Positions 49,171 to 61,000 of a stretch of 64,000 nt of DNA are shown piece by piece. The position numbers and the translations under genes were made by a program. Origin of the DNA: Eopsaltria australis (lineage: Eukaryota > Chordata > Aves > Passeriformes > Petroicidae); NCBI GenBank assembly GCA_034509425.1, contig JAVTVJ010000001.1, forward strand, positions 9,452,001 to 9,516,000, given 5' to 3'. The notes beneath the pieces are model-generated. The model had not been told where the DNA came from and ran no database searches. It saw only the letters and a program-made list of their open reading frames with translations. Each line of letters begins with the position of its first letter. Within the stretch, counting starts at the first letter, position 1.

Positions 49171-51322
49171 AAGGCACCAGAAATGAGTCTGGGGGTGCTT
49201 TGGTGGTCATTGGTGGTCAAACTTGGGGTGATCTTTGTTTGATCAGTGATATGTGTATGAGCAGTTCCTTCCTTTCCCACGGTGTGCCACAGTGGGAACT
49301 TTTGTCTAGAGGCATTAACCAGGATTTGCTGACTGGATCTCACCTCCACCAGCCCTGGAATTAGCACCTTCCTGTCACAAATTCCTCCTTTCTGTACTTA
49401 AGTTCCCACTGTGGCGACTTTTCTTATGGCAAGTTCCTTCTGTGGCCTTGGCAGTGTTTGAAACAGACAGCTGTGCTCTTTAAATCCTTACAGCTGTGAA
49501 GTAGAAGGGATGTTTCAGCAGCATTTGATCATTTGGTGGGGCTGAGAGAACACAAAGTATAGCTGAGTTTCTGTCCAAAGGGCAATTTAAAGTTGTTACC
49601 TCTGTGCTGTACTCTTCCCAAAGCCTTTTTCTCACACCTGTCTGGATTGCAGCCCCTTTGCCTTCATCTGCTTGATGATGGGAGAGAGGAAGGTGAGAGG
49701 CAGCTGCACAGGTGCAAAGGGAGTGGGTCTGTAAGATCTGCCTTCTTCCAGCTAAAACCACTTACTTTAATTTAAAATCTCCTTTGAAGGAAAGATGATT
49801 TTTCTCTCTTTGTTCTCAGTAATGACTGGGCTGTGACACAGGTGCAAGGCAGCTCTGGCACCAGCTAAGCTCAAGAGCCTAAAAGCAGCTCCTGAGGGAG
49901 GCAGTCCTAGGAAGACAGCTGCAGTCCTAGAGGCAGTAGAAGTGTGCCCCCAGGTCCTAAGTTACCTTCAATTTTCAAGTGGCCTTTTCCACTGCAAAGG
50001 ACTGCAGCAAGGTCTTCCCTGCTGTTTTAGTCCTTACCTGAGCATCTACAAAATGTGGACAAGCCTGCACAGGGTCAGATGGGTTACTAGACAGATGAAA
50101 AATTCATTGTTTATTGAGGTAGTCTCTCTGCCAGCTTTATTTATCTACAAGGGTATCAAGGATGCTGAAAACAGCCTGGAGGGAGAAGATGAAACTGAGT
50201 TTTAAAGGCATGTGACAATGTCTGTATAATCCCAACAGATTAGCCACTACCCCTACATACAATAGTGATTTCTGTTCCTGTGATTCCCTGTATGTCAGCC
50301 AAATACCACATGTGGGCAAGGGAAGACTTTCAAAGAATTAGGGAGTGGTACAAAAGACAAGCTCAAGGTCTCAGATTGGATGTGAGGATTGCACAGCACA
50401 AAGCTGCTTTGAGACAAGGCCCTGATACCATCTCCCAGGGCCACTTGCCTGGAGTTATCCCTCAGTGAGTGTGCAGGCATGTTGCTAGAAAACTGCAATA
50501 TTCTTGGGCCTTGATTAAGCTGCATCATGTCCTGAGGGTGGCAGGAAGGGAAGCTGCACAGCTGGATGACTGTCACCACTTCTGTGCCTGCCAGGAGATG
50601 ACAGAGAGGAGGGCTGTCCCATAAACCCCATCCTCTGTAAACCTCTGCTGGAAGGTGGTCATCACACACCAAGACCTCACTACCTCCATGCAAATCCGTG
50701 CTGCTCAAAGGCTGTCACCACCAGCACTACTGGAAAATGCTTGCCTTGGTTTTCCAGGAGGGAAACAGAGTGGAACAGAGGGAGATGGGCAACAGGGTGG
50801 AGTCATAGTGCACCTACCAGTGAGACCCAGCTGGATCTGGACAGGCAATCTGCACAGCAGGACTGCAGGTAACCAGAATTTGGCTTCCTGCTCTGACTTC
50901 AGCTCCGGTCTGGAACAGAAAAGTCTTTGGTACAGGACACTGCCTACCTAAAATGGACCAAAGACTAGATAGGAGTCATTTTGCCAGTCTTGCCTTGGGT
51001 GACACCCACAATGTTTTCTTGAAAGTCCTTTGAACATACAGTTTAATTGTTTCCTCTTGTGAGCAAGACAGTGAAGACTCAATTAAGTGGAATTTCTTTC
51101 TGTTCATGTCAAAAAAAAAGTCTTTTTTTTATAATTGTCTTTTTCTCTAGCTGGCTCTAGTTCTGTTGTAGCAAGGTCTCAAACACTGCTGAAAGAAGTA
51201 CATTGATGTAAGAATTTATGTCATCCTTGTTGTTCACAGAAAATCTTGGGAGCATATTTTATAAAAGCTTGCTCTCATTTTACTTAAACTTTGGACCAAG
51301 CAAAGCCAACAAAATATTTTTT
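49171..51322. other. Unique DNA, no gene recognised
   Basis: No repeat consensus is recognised after the CR1 scrap. The minus-strand frame 50295-50708 (137 codons) overlaps plus-strand frames and has no family resemblance. A short duplicated word, gcagtcctag, occurs twice around 49902-49931. Confidence 0.5.
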
Positions 51323-51348
51323 GTACCAGCCGAGAGGCGGCTGGATAC
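51323..51348. repeat. GC-rich hairpin
   Basis: Arms CCAGCCG and CGGCTGG flank an AGAGG loop, extended by GTA/TAC with one bulged A. It stands out in AT-rich surroundings. No gene or terminator context is visible. Confidence 0.8.
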
Positions 51349-51880
51349 AAGGCACAAAAAGAAAGAAAAAAGGAAGCACTAGACTTACTGCAGTGCTGTA
51401 GTACATGTAATGTAATAGGTTCCCTGTGACATCAATAGGGTTTAGGCATGCTTAGCTCTGTAGGCTTCTTCTAAAGTTTTTGAATATGTTAAGACAGAAT
51501 TTACTTTGGTTTCAATAGCTGGGCTTTATTAAGAAGAAGTCTAAAGTTTTTTAAAGCATAAGTAGAAACAATAGAGTTGTTAAAGTACTGGGGAAATAGT
51601 CTAACTGTAATCATGTCCAGAAGCATTTGAACTGAAGGATAAATTAAAAAAACTGTGGAAAACAATAGCCCATTACAATGGCAAAATCCATCAGCTGAAG
51701 AGAGCAGGGCAGACGTGGTCAAGGCATTGTGCTTAAAGGATATCCATAAGATACACACATACAGTAACAGAGAGTGACATTCTTCATGTTGTATCAGTTT
51801 AAAAATCCAGATAGATCTAGATATAGATGTCAGCTACTAGGACAACCAGGCTTCATCGCCCATGGGCATCAGCACAGCCA
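51349..51880. other. Unique A+T-rich DNA, nothing recognised
   Basis: No feature is recognised between the hairpin and the GC-rich patch. Confidence 0.5.
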
Positions 51881-52045
51881 GCACCTGTCTGCTCAGCAGG
51901 TTGTGTGCCTCGTGGTGAAGGGATGAACATGATCTGCTCCTCTGAGCCCCCGCCGCCCCCGTGCTCGGGCACCAGCAGCCCGCAGCCTGCCGTGCGCCTC
52001 CCACCAGCCTGTGCCAGCACATGGAGCGCAGTCAGGGGAGGCAAC
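51881..52045. other. Small GC-rich patch
   Basis: A CCGCCGCCCCC stretch with further CpG around 51950-52030 is open in several frames on both strands (for example 51827-52051 plus and 51853-52044 minus). No recognised protein, LTR signal or splice structure supports a gene. It may be a regulatory CpG patch. Confidence 0.35.
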
Positions 52046-55000
52046 TTATAATTATTTGATGCAGATTGCAGATGGTCACTTCATTAGCACCAGTGCAGAG
52101 GCACCCCTCACATGGTGTGGGTGCCTTTGTCCCTCTGCAGAGGGGGATGGCTGGCTTGTTCAGGGCTTGATCCGGGGAGGTGCTGAGCAAGGTCTCTTAT
52201 ATTAAAGTAGAAAATATCAAATTAAAACCCCTTTGGGAGAGAGGCTTGAAAAGGAAATTAGAGAATAGAATTTCTGCATCATAAAATATTAGGAACAGAG
52301 TGTATTAAATTGCTCCTAAATGGTGACAAAGGAGATCTGTTTCACTGTCTGTTTTATAATTGTTTTAACTAAAGGATGTGTCTGTCTTTTGGGGTATTGA
52401 CTGTAAATTCCAAAAGTACAAATGTTGCTGGTGTGTTACAATTAGGCCACTACGTTAATTTTTAATGAAATAATAATCAAGTTTGTGTGTGTTGTGCTTC
52501 TAATATTTATTTACTTGCTAAAACCAGACCTTTTATTGAGAGTGGTTTCATGCATTCTTTCACCAGTCAAGTCAACATTACTGTCTTTTTAAAACAGCTG
52601 TAAATCTCTTTGATTGGGACTTGAGGCTGGAATCATTCGTGCTGTGTTAAACTAAACTGTCTTATCTCCTTGAGTGCTATGCAGCCTCTAGCATGTCCAG
52701 AGCTGCATCTGTCCATGGCCTAAGGAGGCCAATATTTGAAAGCTATTAATAAAGACATTTGGGGAGGAGATGGAGACACGCCTTTAACCCTCAGTGCAAT
52801 GTGTTAGACGAGATGACAGAGTAGGAGAGGCATGCTTTTCCGTTTTCAAGGATAAGCGGGTTTGTCTTTTTCTTTTTCCCTTTTTTTTTAGTGGGGACAA
52901 TCGCTGCCCTACAAATGGACCATTATTTTCAAAGGAATGCATGCTGATGAACATCTGCACCAGATAGAGGGTTAGCCCAGATAAAAGTTTAAAAAAAAAT
53001 ACAGGAGGAAAAAACAAAATTGCCATGAAGCTGACCACCATCAGCACCACAGCAGGGAGACCCACACCTCTGAAGGATCCTTCTGCCCTTACTGCCCCAA
53101 GCTGCTGAACTGCAGAAAGAGGAGGGACCCTTCCAGGGGTCTGGAACACCCTGGATGTTTCCATACGGTTAAGTTAAGTAGGGAAAACATAAAGCACCTT
53201 TACATGGGACCAGGACTCCCTTTGCATGAGGTATTCCTGTCTTCTGACTCATGCTGAATCTGTTGTTTTGCTGTTGAGGTGGCAAAAAGCGAGTTTCAAA
53301 CTCGTCCCATCATATCTTAGTATTAGACAGGAAGACAAGTACTATTGCATTTACTGCATTTACTGTATCTCAATGTGTACGTTGAGGAACAATTCCTTGA
53401 TGAAAAACTTTTGTGGGGAGCAGTATTAAAAATCTCCAGGCTGTTGGGGACAAGTGGCAGTAACTTCCTCAGCTATCCAAAAGTCAGGCATCTGAGCCTC
53501 TGTATGGTCAACAGTGAGAACCAGGGCATGTCCAGAGGAGTTATTGCATCCTTTGTGGGCACCTATCCAGAAGGCAGCTTAGTTCCTTCCTGAGTGACAA
53601 GTGGACAAGGCACTGGAGACACATAACATCCCTCTGACTTCAGCCTGCACAAAGATGGGTTTCCCCATCTTTGAGCAGCATCTGGGGCTTTGTCATGGCA
53701 AAGCTACTGGCACTGATTTACGATGTACCTCATAAAACCGGGGTGGACACAGGGAAGGGAAGCTGGGAGATTACTCTAGAAAGAATACTTGGTCCTGGTT
53801 TTCCTCATAGCCAACTCTGCTGGAGATATTGCCTTTCCAGTGCAGAAGGTGTTGGTGACATGGATCAAATGGTTGTATGCCCCTGTCTGTACACTTCCAG
53901 CCCCTACATCTCTGCTTTCAGGAGCTGCCTGTTTCTCACAACTCACTGAGTTGATCTATACATTTCTCTTAGAGGTTATGTCCACAGCTGTCTGCCATGC
54001 TGTCTTCCAGGCTGGGCTACCAATATTTAACATCAGGCAGCCATGCTTGTGGGTATGGGGAAAAGAAAACAAATTCTCACATTGCAAGACAGGGTATGCC
54101 TTTGCAGCTGTCATTGCTTATTGCAGTAGAAGAGGGAAATGTCCCTCTTTCTTTGAAACCAAGATTTGGCTTCAGCTTTCCATCCTGTTGTGGTCTCCTC
54201 TGCAGCAGTGAAAACTCAACAACCTCAACTCCCCCTGCTACCACCATAGTCTTTTTATCTCCACAACATTCACCAAAGTAAAAAGAAAATCCAAGCACTA
54301 TCTCTTACCAGAGTCCTTGGGGAGCACAGCACCGGTGAGACAGAAAAGCCCAGCCTTGCCCCTGAGAAGAGCAAGACTAATCTCAAAAGAGAAGTTCGAG
54401 CATGGAGTGTAAGTTCTTTCAGAGACAAATATGACAGTTTTCTCACTGAGAAAACTTTGCTCTACACCTGGTATTTGATGTCTATTTAAATTAGGAATTT
54501 CTCTGAGTTCTTGGATCATTTACCTATTTGACAAGGATGTAAAACACATGATAAACTGAAGTTACACAAACCGCACAGTATTTACTTCAAGATGTCAGAC
54601 TGTTCCTGTGCAAAAATCTCAGAGTGGTGAGACCTGCTTCTTCAATGCCAAGTCTGGAAAGTCCCAGTGAAATCATTGTTCCCTGGATAGCAAATAAATG
54701 GGTTCACTCAGCAGGACTTCAAAATTCTGTCCTCACCCAAAAATCTCAGAAGGGTTACGCTGTTGTTCATTTTCCTGGCCTCCAAAATGCCTTTAGCTTT
54801 TTCTTCCATAACAACCTCCTTTGTTCTTTTTTTTTTTACAGCCACAGAAATCCCATTACAAAAAGAGGAAAATGAATCAATGCTGCAGTTATAATAGGTC
54901 TAACAACACATTCAAAACAAATGTGTGACAATTCAAATTGTCATTATTTTATCCAGAATTCTGATGTCTTTATTCCAATCCAAATAGTTCTATTTAAATG

Positions 55001-56314
55001 GAAAAATTCAAATATTTCTATTTAAACTGAATAATTACAAAGAGAAAATTGCAGTGGGAGGCTATGGAGTGTACTCCCACAAATATATATGCTATTTTTG
55101 ACTACCAGTTTCTCTTACTTCTAAAATTCCCATCACTGCAGTAGCTGAGAACCCTGAAGTCCAGATCACATTTAGTTTCATTTCAGAAGTGCTAAAGAGA
55201 TTAAACACCTTGCAGATTAGATGATATTGCATGATCTGCCCTATACATAATCATACAAAAAGTTGAGCTCAGCTTCCCATTAATTGTGCATCGATTCACT
55301 TTAAACAGGCTCTAGATACAGGCTGAAATGTATTAATAATATTTTATTGTATTTTAACTCACTTCTGTTCTTATTAACTTGTTAATTCGTTTTAATGAAT
55401 TATTTAGTTTTTCTCATAAGATTTATTAACGTGACAGACCATACTTTGACCGGTAGTTTTATATTATATCTCTGGTTGAGAAGAAATACCAAGGAAAAAA
55501 AAAAGCAGAAAGAATTTCTGTAGACCATCTTTGTTCCAGTTGTACTATGTTTTGTAATTTATTATTATAATTTTGTTGCCTTACTCTGCACAAGTAAATT
55601 AACCAATGGGTGCCTAAGGACATGTAGCACATGTTCAGGGTTTGTGGCATAGGAGTGGATAAACAAAGATGGTAATATCAGCTAATAGAACATCACATCC
55701 CACAGGGGGGGTTAATTTCTTTTCTTTGCACAGTTCCAGTAAGAAATGCTAACCCTTTAGATGAAGAAAGACATTAGTCTCCACAAGGTTTAGGCTAGCA
55801 GAACATAGGCTGTCCAGTTGCAACCATTTTCTTCCCAATCAGCTTGCAGTTGGGTGCAAAGTCATGCTGTTCTGCAGTTCCCCTGCCTTCATCTGACCTT
55901 CAAGATCATCTGCAGTGTTATTTCTTCAGCATCAAAAATCACAACAGACTTGGGCAGAACTGGCACAGGAAACCTGTGCTAGAAACCACACCATCTCAAA
56001 GGAGCATAAGGAAACTGGTGAAGCAGAGATTATTTCCCTGCAATTGAAAGTGATCCTTTCCTCAAACAGAAAGATTTCAATGCCCCGCATTTAGAAGAAC
56101 TGAAGAGAAATGTGCAAACATTAAAAGTTTTAGCAGTATTACCTTTGGAATTAAAAATCTGCCATTGCCATTACACTTCGAATATTTTAATCACTGCTGT
56201 TCTTGTGAAGCTTGGGCTTTGATCATGTTACATCCTATATCATTTAACTATCCTATATCCTTTTTCCCATTACAAAATCAAAATGTCTGTGTGACTCTAC
56301 TAGGAGCAAAACAG
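52046..56314. other. Unique A+T-rich DNA, no gene recognised
   Basis: No exon or repeat consensus is recognised. The 52400-52800 part has no simple repeats and several homeobox-like ATTA words and could be a conserved non-coding element; the same is true of 55250-55450. The 126-codon minus frame at 52784-53164 and 140-codon plus frame at 53789-54211 are unassigned and probably chance. Confidence 0.5.
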
Positions 56315-56763
56315 ACCCTTGTCATGGGGTGACATTAGTTGAGTTTCCAGTACAGAAGGAAGGAGGTCGACCCAGAAATGACGTGCCCAAAAGGAGGTAT
56401 TACAGTTTCCGCCTCCAGAACTCATAAAACCAAGAGAGAACCTGGAGAAGTTCTCTTTTAGACTTCTGGCAGACTGAGATGAGACATCACTCTCTCCCCT
56501 CTGTGCCATCTGATGAGGTCCGGCCAGGCCATGTGGCCTGGGCTGCCATGGCACAGAGGGGGAGGGGAGGGGGACCCGGGCCGGCTTTTCCGTCCCTCAC
56601 AGCGGCTCCATGCGAGAGGGAGCCAGATCAGCCCTGCTCGGCTACACCCGAGCCGAGAGGGGTTTCATTTTGCTGTCCCAGGCCGAGGTGATTCAGCCTT
56701 GCCAGCCCCTGCCTCTCTTGGCCGGCCTGGCTGGCTCGTCGCACAGTCCAACATGGGAGAGAG

Positions 56764-56990
56764 AGCTCGGACGCGGCCCCGCCGGCCGGCTCCGCAGCAT
56801 GGCCTGGCGCAGGAGAGGGCTTGGGCCGGCCCCCTAGAGCTCGAATGCGGCCCCACCGGCCCTGCTGGGCTATGTCGGGCCAGCTCTGCAGCATGGCCTG
56901 GTGTGGGAGAGAGCTCAGGCCAGCCCCTTGCAGCTTGGATGCGGCCCCACCAGCCCCCTGCAGTTCAGCCGTGGCTTGGATGGAGAACAG
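56764..56990 (+). repeat. GC-rich internal repeats of the LTR
   Basis: A gcggcccc-c-ccggcc word recurs at 56773, 56847 and 56941 (spacings 74 and 94 bp). The first two units each carry a cagcatggcctgg block and a gccggcccc/gccagcccc block. The middle unit is longer by about 20 bp. These are diverged tandem units typical of a minisatellite within a U3 region. Confidence 0.65.
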
Positions 56991-57776
56991 TGCACGTGAA
57001 CTCCTCTCCCTCAGCTCAAACACTGAGAATGCTACGCTTGAACAACGCGGGCAGAGGTGATGGGACCATCACCCGGCTGAAAGACAAATTAACTTTTTTC
57101 AATTTCAGGATGGGACTTGAAAACATCCGTTTTCCCCTATGTAGAAAAGGAAGGATGAAGACACCTACAAAAGGTACAACATAAAGACTTCAATTTAGTG
57201 AATGAAGCAAAGCCTGTATCCAGAGAAGGAGGAGCTGAGGAGTGCCTTAAACTTTGAGGCTGAAACTTCTCTTGTAAAAACATGTTGATAAACTCGGCTA
57301 TAATAAACCCTGTAATATATGACCAATGGTCTAAAAGAGTGAAAACGGGGGAATGTAAAGTTCTAGCTGCAGCCAGTCGATTAAGACTCCTGTGTAAAGA
57401 TTCCTCGCCCCGGGAATAATAGAAGACTTGTGTTGCCAATAATGAGAAAAGGCGATTTCGTTGCCACTGTAATAGAAATGTTCATCCTCAAAAGAGTACT
57501 TCAGTGGCCATCATATGCCCACTGTAGTAATCCTGGGAAAGCTACTAAAGTGCGAGGAGTTTTCCAGAGCAAGCAGATCTTTTCCTCTGGGCGGCTGTTT
57601 GTATTCGGGCTGAAAACCATAGGAACTGTATTTCCTATGGGGATCAACATGATAAAAGCAAGAGAGAACTTCTTTCCCTACATGAACTGAGAAAAGGACT
57701 GTTCCAGAGGTGGTAAACTAACCAAAAGTCGAAGTGTTGTCTTCTTGTAAGGTCAGTGGGAAAGAAATGGAGAGGT

Positions 57777-57789
57777 GGGGGGGGGGGGG
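57777..57789 (+). repeat. Run of 13 G
   Basis: Uninterrupted G13 in the 3' part of the LTR, about 65 bp before its AATAAA signal. It is a slippage-prone mononucleotide run. Confidence 0.9.
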
Positions 57790-57855
57790 AAGAAGGGTGC
57801 CCTAACGGTTTTGTTCTGATTCCTGATCGCTATTATTCTTTTCTTTAAGTCTGTT

Positions 57856-57861
57856 AATAAA
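57856..57861 (+). terminator. Polyadenylation signal of the LTR
   Basis: AATAAA within a T-rich context, about 135 bp before the 3' end of the element. Confidence 0.55.
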
Positions 57862-58001
57862 TTCCCTTTATATTCCTTAAAGTCTAAAACTACTTTGCCT
57901 ACTTCTAATCCTTATCTCATAACTAAAATAAAGTAATTTTAGTAAGTGTGCTGGCATTTAGCCAGAAACTTGAATAGGCAAATTAAAACCACTATAACCC
58001 T

Positions 58002-61000
58002 GAACCCTAGATACACTGCCTTTTCAAGTAAGCACAAACTAGCACATTCCCTTATGCTCACAAGCTGTGGTAACTCATCTAGGATCAAATATTCATCAAA
58101 TTTAAGAAAAAAATATATATATTTGTTCAAGTAATTTTTTCCCTGATTCATCTTAATTTAAAGATATTGAGAAACAAAACCCCTATCAATTCCCTGGCCC
58201 CTTTACTTCACATTTACTCACCCTTTGTATTGAGATCTGCTCTTTACTTCCTGTGTGAATTTCTGTGGTTTCAACTTCCAGCTATCAGTTCTAATTTAGA
58301 ACCCTTCAGTTAGCCAGTAATTTTTTTCCATCTCACACTCTACACCACAGCACAACTATTGTTATGACTCTCTTCACTGCTCTTTTCTGCTCTTCCCACC
58401 TTCCCTTTACCATGTGAGCACAAGGTCTGCGGGTAGCACACCAGTGTTGGTCTCAACAAGGCTTTCACAAAAGACTATTCCTTCCCTTTATAGACCTACA
58501 GAGTACCACAGGGCGTTCATTTTCAGCTCTTTTTATGAGCACTCTTTCCCTCCTCTGCCATAACCCACAGACACTCCTGTGTCCCTCAACTTGTATTTTT
58601 ATCATGGAAATGCTTTTTTTCAAATGGTCCTATTCTTCCAAGGCATTTAATCACTGTGTGATTGTCCCTACTTCTGTTTATCACTTACAGTTGTCTGCAA
58701 ATTTTGCCAACAGTGATGTTGCAATTCCAGAGCCCTGAAGAAAATGTTAGAGAGCATAATCTTTAATGTCCTCTAGTTTTCTTTCCCCTGTTGTTCAAAA
58801 CCCACTGAATTTCTGTGTTTATACCCTTCTCTTCTGTGATGTCTGCAGTACAGCTTTTTTTGGAGTGACATGACCTCCTTCATCTTCTCCTGGATTGTAG
58901 CCTTCAGGCTGCCTGTGATCTAGGAACCTTTTCTGTCCTTTGGCAAAAATAACATGTCTAAAGCAGAAACAGAAGTTTTTCCTTCTGCTAACATGCCAAT
59001 TCCTTTCACCTGGGTGGAAAAATTCAGCCCTAAATTCCCTCTCAGGATTTCTGCTCACTCATACTGTGTCAGTGATGAGGTCTCCTTACACAGCTGTACC
59101 ATCAAGACTGGATTGACTGATCTGCTGAAGGTATCAAATCTTGGATTGATCAAGGGTTCAAGCCCTGGGTTCAAGCCTTGTGTTCTTCCCAGGAAGCTGC
59201 ATAGCTGGAGGCAGACAAGCCAGGCAGCAAGGCAACGCTTGTGTGCAGATTTTGGTTGAAGCAAGCCCACATCTGCCTGCTGGAGGCCAAGCAGACATAT
59301 CCCCAGGGCTCAGTCAGCAGGGCTGTCTCTCTGGCCTCCCCCTCCCCTCCAGCATACACTGGGACACATGACGAGAAATCCAGGATTTATGCACTTAAGC
59401 AAATGTGGAGAAAATTTGAAGCAGAGATGTGCGTGGCTGACATTTAACTGCAGCAAAGGTCTATAAGGAAGCATTTTTCTGTAGGGAGTGAAAAAGGCAG
59501 GAATGGCAAGAAGGAATGTCCTGACTCCAGCTCCCATGTGGGAGCTGCAGTATTCCAGCCAACATATGTAATTCCTGAGATAAGTCAGAGATATAAGAAC
59601 CATATCACCACAGCTTTTCCTATCATGCCTACACCTCACAGCCCTGTGCAGCAGCCAACTGTTTGGCTGGGTAGCTGGAAATTTGCTTCCTCCTTCCTCT
59701 ACCCCTTTCCCTCTACCTTTTTTAAAGTCAAGGAGGAATTCTTTGTGCTGATATTTAAGCAGATTGAAAGAAAAAAGTGCAGTTGGATGGTGTTTGCTTA
59801 CCCTAGGCCAAATTTCAGACTGAAATTTATGTCTTCAAAGAAATATAGATAGCAATCTTGACTTTTCTGTTTATTGTTTGGATTGCAGAAGTATCAGGAA
59901 GCAAAGGTGCCCTGGAACTAATTTCTATTGTATTCTCCAGACAGCTTGCTCAGTAGCATAAATCCTACTAATAGATGACCTCAGATGTTGCCTTTTGAAC
60001 AGTGGCGCACTTTTGAGGAGCATGAGCAATGTTTGTCCATGTCTCTGTAATTTCCCTGCTGAATAAACAATGCTCTTTTCTCCCCTTCCCCCAAGTGTGA
60101 CCACTTCATCAGCACTTCCCTGCCTGTGCATGAAACATGGGCGTGCTAAACAATAAACCCTCTGTTTTCCACAGCTGTACTTGCAGCAGTAAAACTCTTT
60201 GTACCATTCTGAGGCTAGAAGCTCTCACCCTTCTCCCCATTCTCCTTGTGGGGATGCAAAAAGTCCTAGGGAAACACCCGGCTTGTTCAGCCGCAGTGAG
60301 ACTTACTTCATTAGCTCCTTAATCAATGAGAAGGAAGTCACTGGACCATGTGCCATAGCTGCCATCCTGGAGTGTTGCTGAGCCCAGCTCCCAAAAGACA
60401 TAGCTAAGGCTGGAAATAATATGTGATGTTGCTAATGCCATGTGCTGAGCACTCAAAATGGGACTTGTCACCTGCTGAGAAAAAGTCGCTCGCAGCCTCA
60501 TTAACTGCAGCCAATGCAGTGTAAATTCCTGTGCATTCCTCTCTTCGAAAGATGCTGATCAAGAGATTAAAAACAAATCTCTGAGCTTATCTTTTCTCCC
60601 TCCCTATTTCTGTCCTTTTCAAGTTCATGGATCTTCAACTTGGTAAGGATGAAGGATGCACTCAGAATGAAGATATTATAAAAGAGGAGAGCCAATGATC
60701 AACACTTCAGCTCTTATAAGAGATTTTAATACAATCAGATGAAAAATTCAATGTTAAACCATCTTCCATTTTTGTTTTGCTTACCTACCTGAAGCAAGCT
60801 CTTAACAAAATCTCTTTGGCATAATTTCCCAAAGTATGACAAAACCAGGACTCATCTCTGGGAAGAATGGCCAGAAGAGAATGGAAAAGTTACTGCTAAG
60901 CTTTTCCAAGCAGGCCTCTACTCCGATGAAAGGTATTGTGCCTTCAATTTTTAAGTCCTGCTATGAAAGACACATGCACTCTGTCGACTTGCAGGTCTCC

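Larger units (their letters stand above)
56320..57996 (+). repeat. Body of the LTR-like element between its termini
   Basis: Three parts can be distinguished: an AT-balanced leader (56320-56520), a CpG-rich core (about 56520-57060) with internal repeats, and an AT-rich tail containing a 13-G run (57777-57789) shortly before the polyadenylation signal. Confidence 0.55.
56315..58001 (+). mobile_element. Solo LTR (ERV-type) with 5-bp target-site duplication
   Basis: The element runs from TG at 56320 to 57996 and is flanked by accct on both sides (56315-56319 and 57997-58001). The termini are imperfect inverted repeats (tgtcatgg against the complement of ccactata), with the expected final CA seen as TA, consistent with decay. 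A polyadenylation signal AATAAA lies at 57856-57861, and TATA-like sequences occur at 56423 and near 57298. The gaggtcgacccagaaatgac and gtgccctaacggttttg pieces resemble avian ERVL-type LTRs as I remember them. No gag, pol or env sequence was recognised between the ends. At about 1.68 kb it is long for an LTR, so a non-autonomous element with unique internal sequence is an alternative. The 223-codon frame at 56513-57184 is an Arg/Pro/Ala-rich reading of the CpG-rich part. Confidence 0.6.

Noticed and set aside
52784..53164. 126-codon minus-strand frame with a hydrophobic segment
   Set aside because: The hydrophobic part comes from T-rich minus-strand sequence (poly-A on the plus strand), and no family or start context supports it.
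56513..57184. Longest open frame in the window (223 codons), plus strand
   Set aside because: It lies wholly inside the CpG-rich repeat part of the LTR, is open in several frames on both strands, and is Arg/Pro/Ala-rich without a known domain. Low stop-codon frequency from GC content explains it.
58680..58830. Possible antisense CR1 phrase (tgtctgcaaattttgcc)
   Set aside because: Only one short phrase fits; the flanking sequence does not follow the CR1 order, so the match may be chance.
59154..59177. GGGTTCAAGCC repeated twice, like the tRNA B box
   Set aside because: No box A at the right distance upstream and no cloverleaf can be folded around it. The 13-bp periodic repeat is simpler.
60060..60200. 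LTR-like end: AATAAA followed by ccctctgttttccaca
   Set aside because: No TATA box, no TG start and no duplication were found. One polyadenylation-like phrase is not enough.
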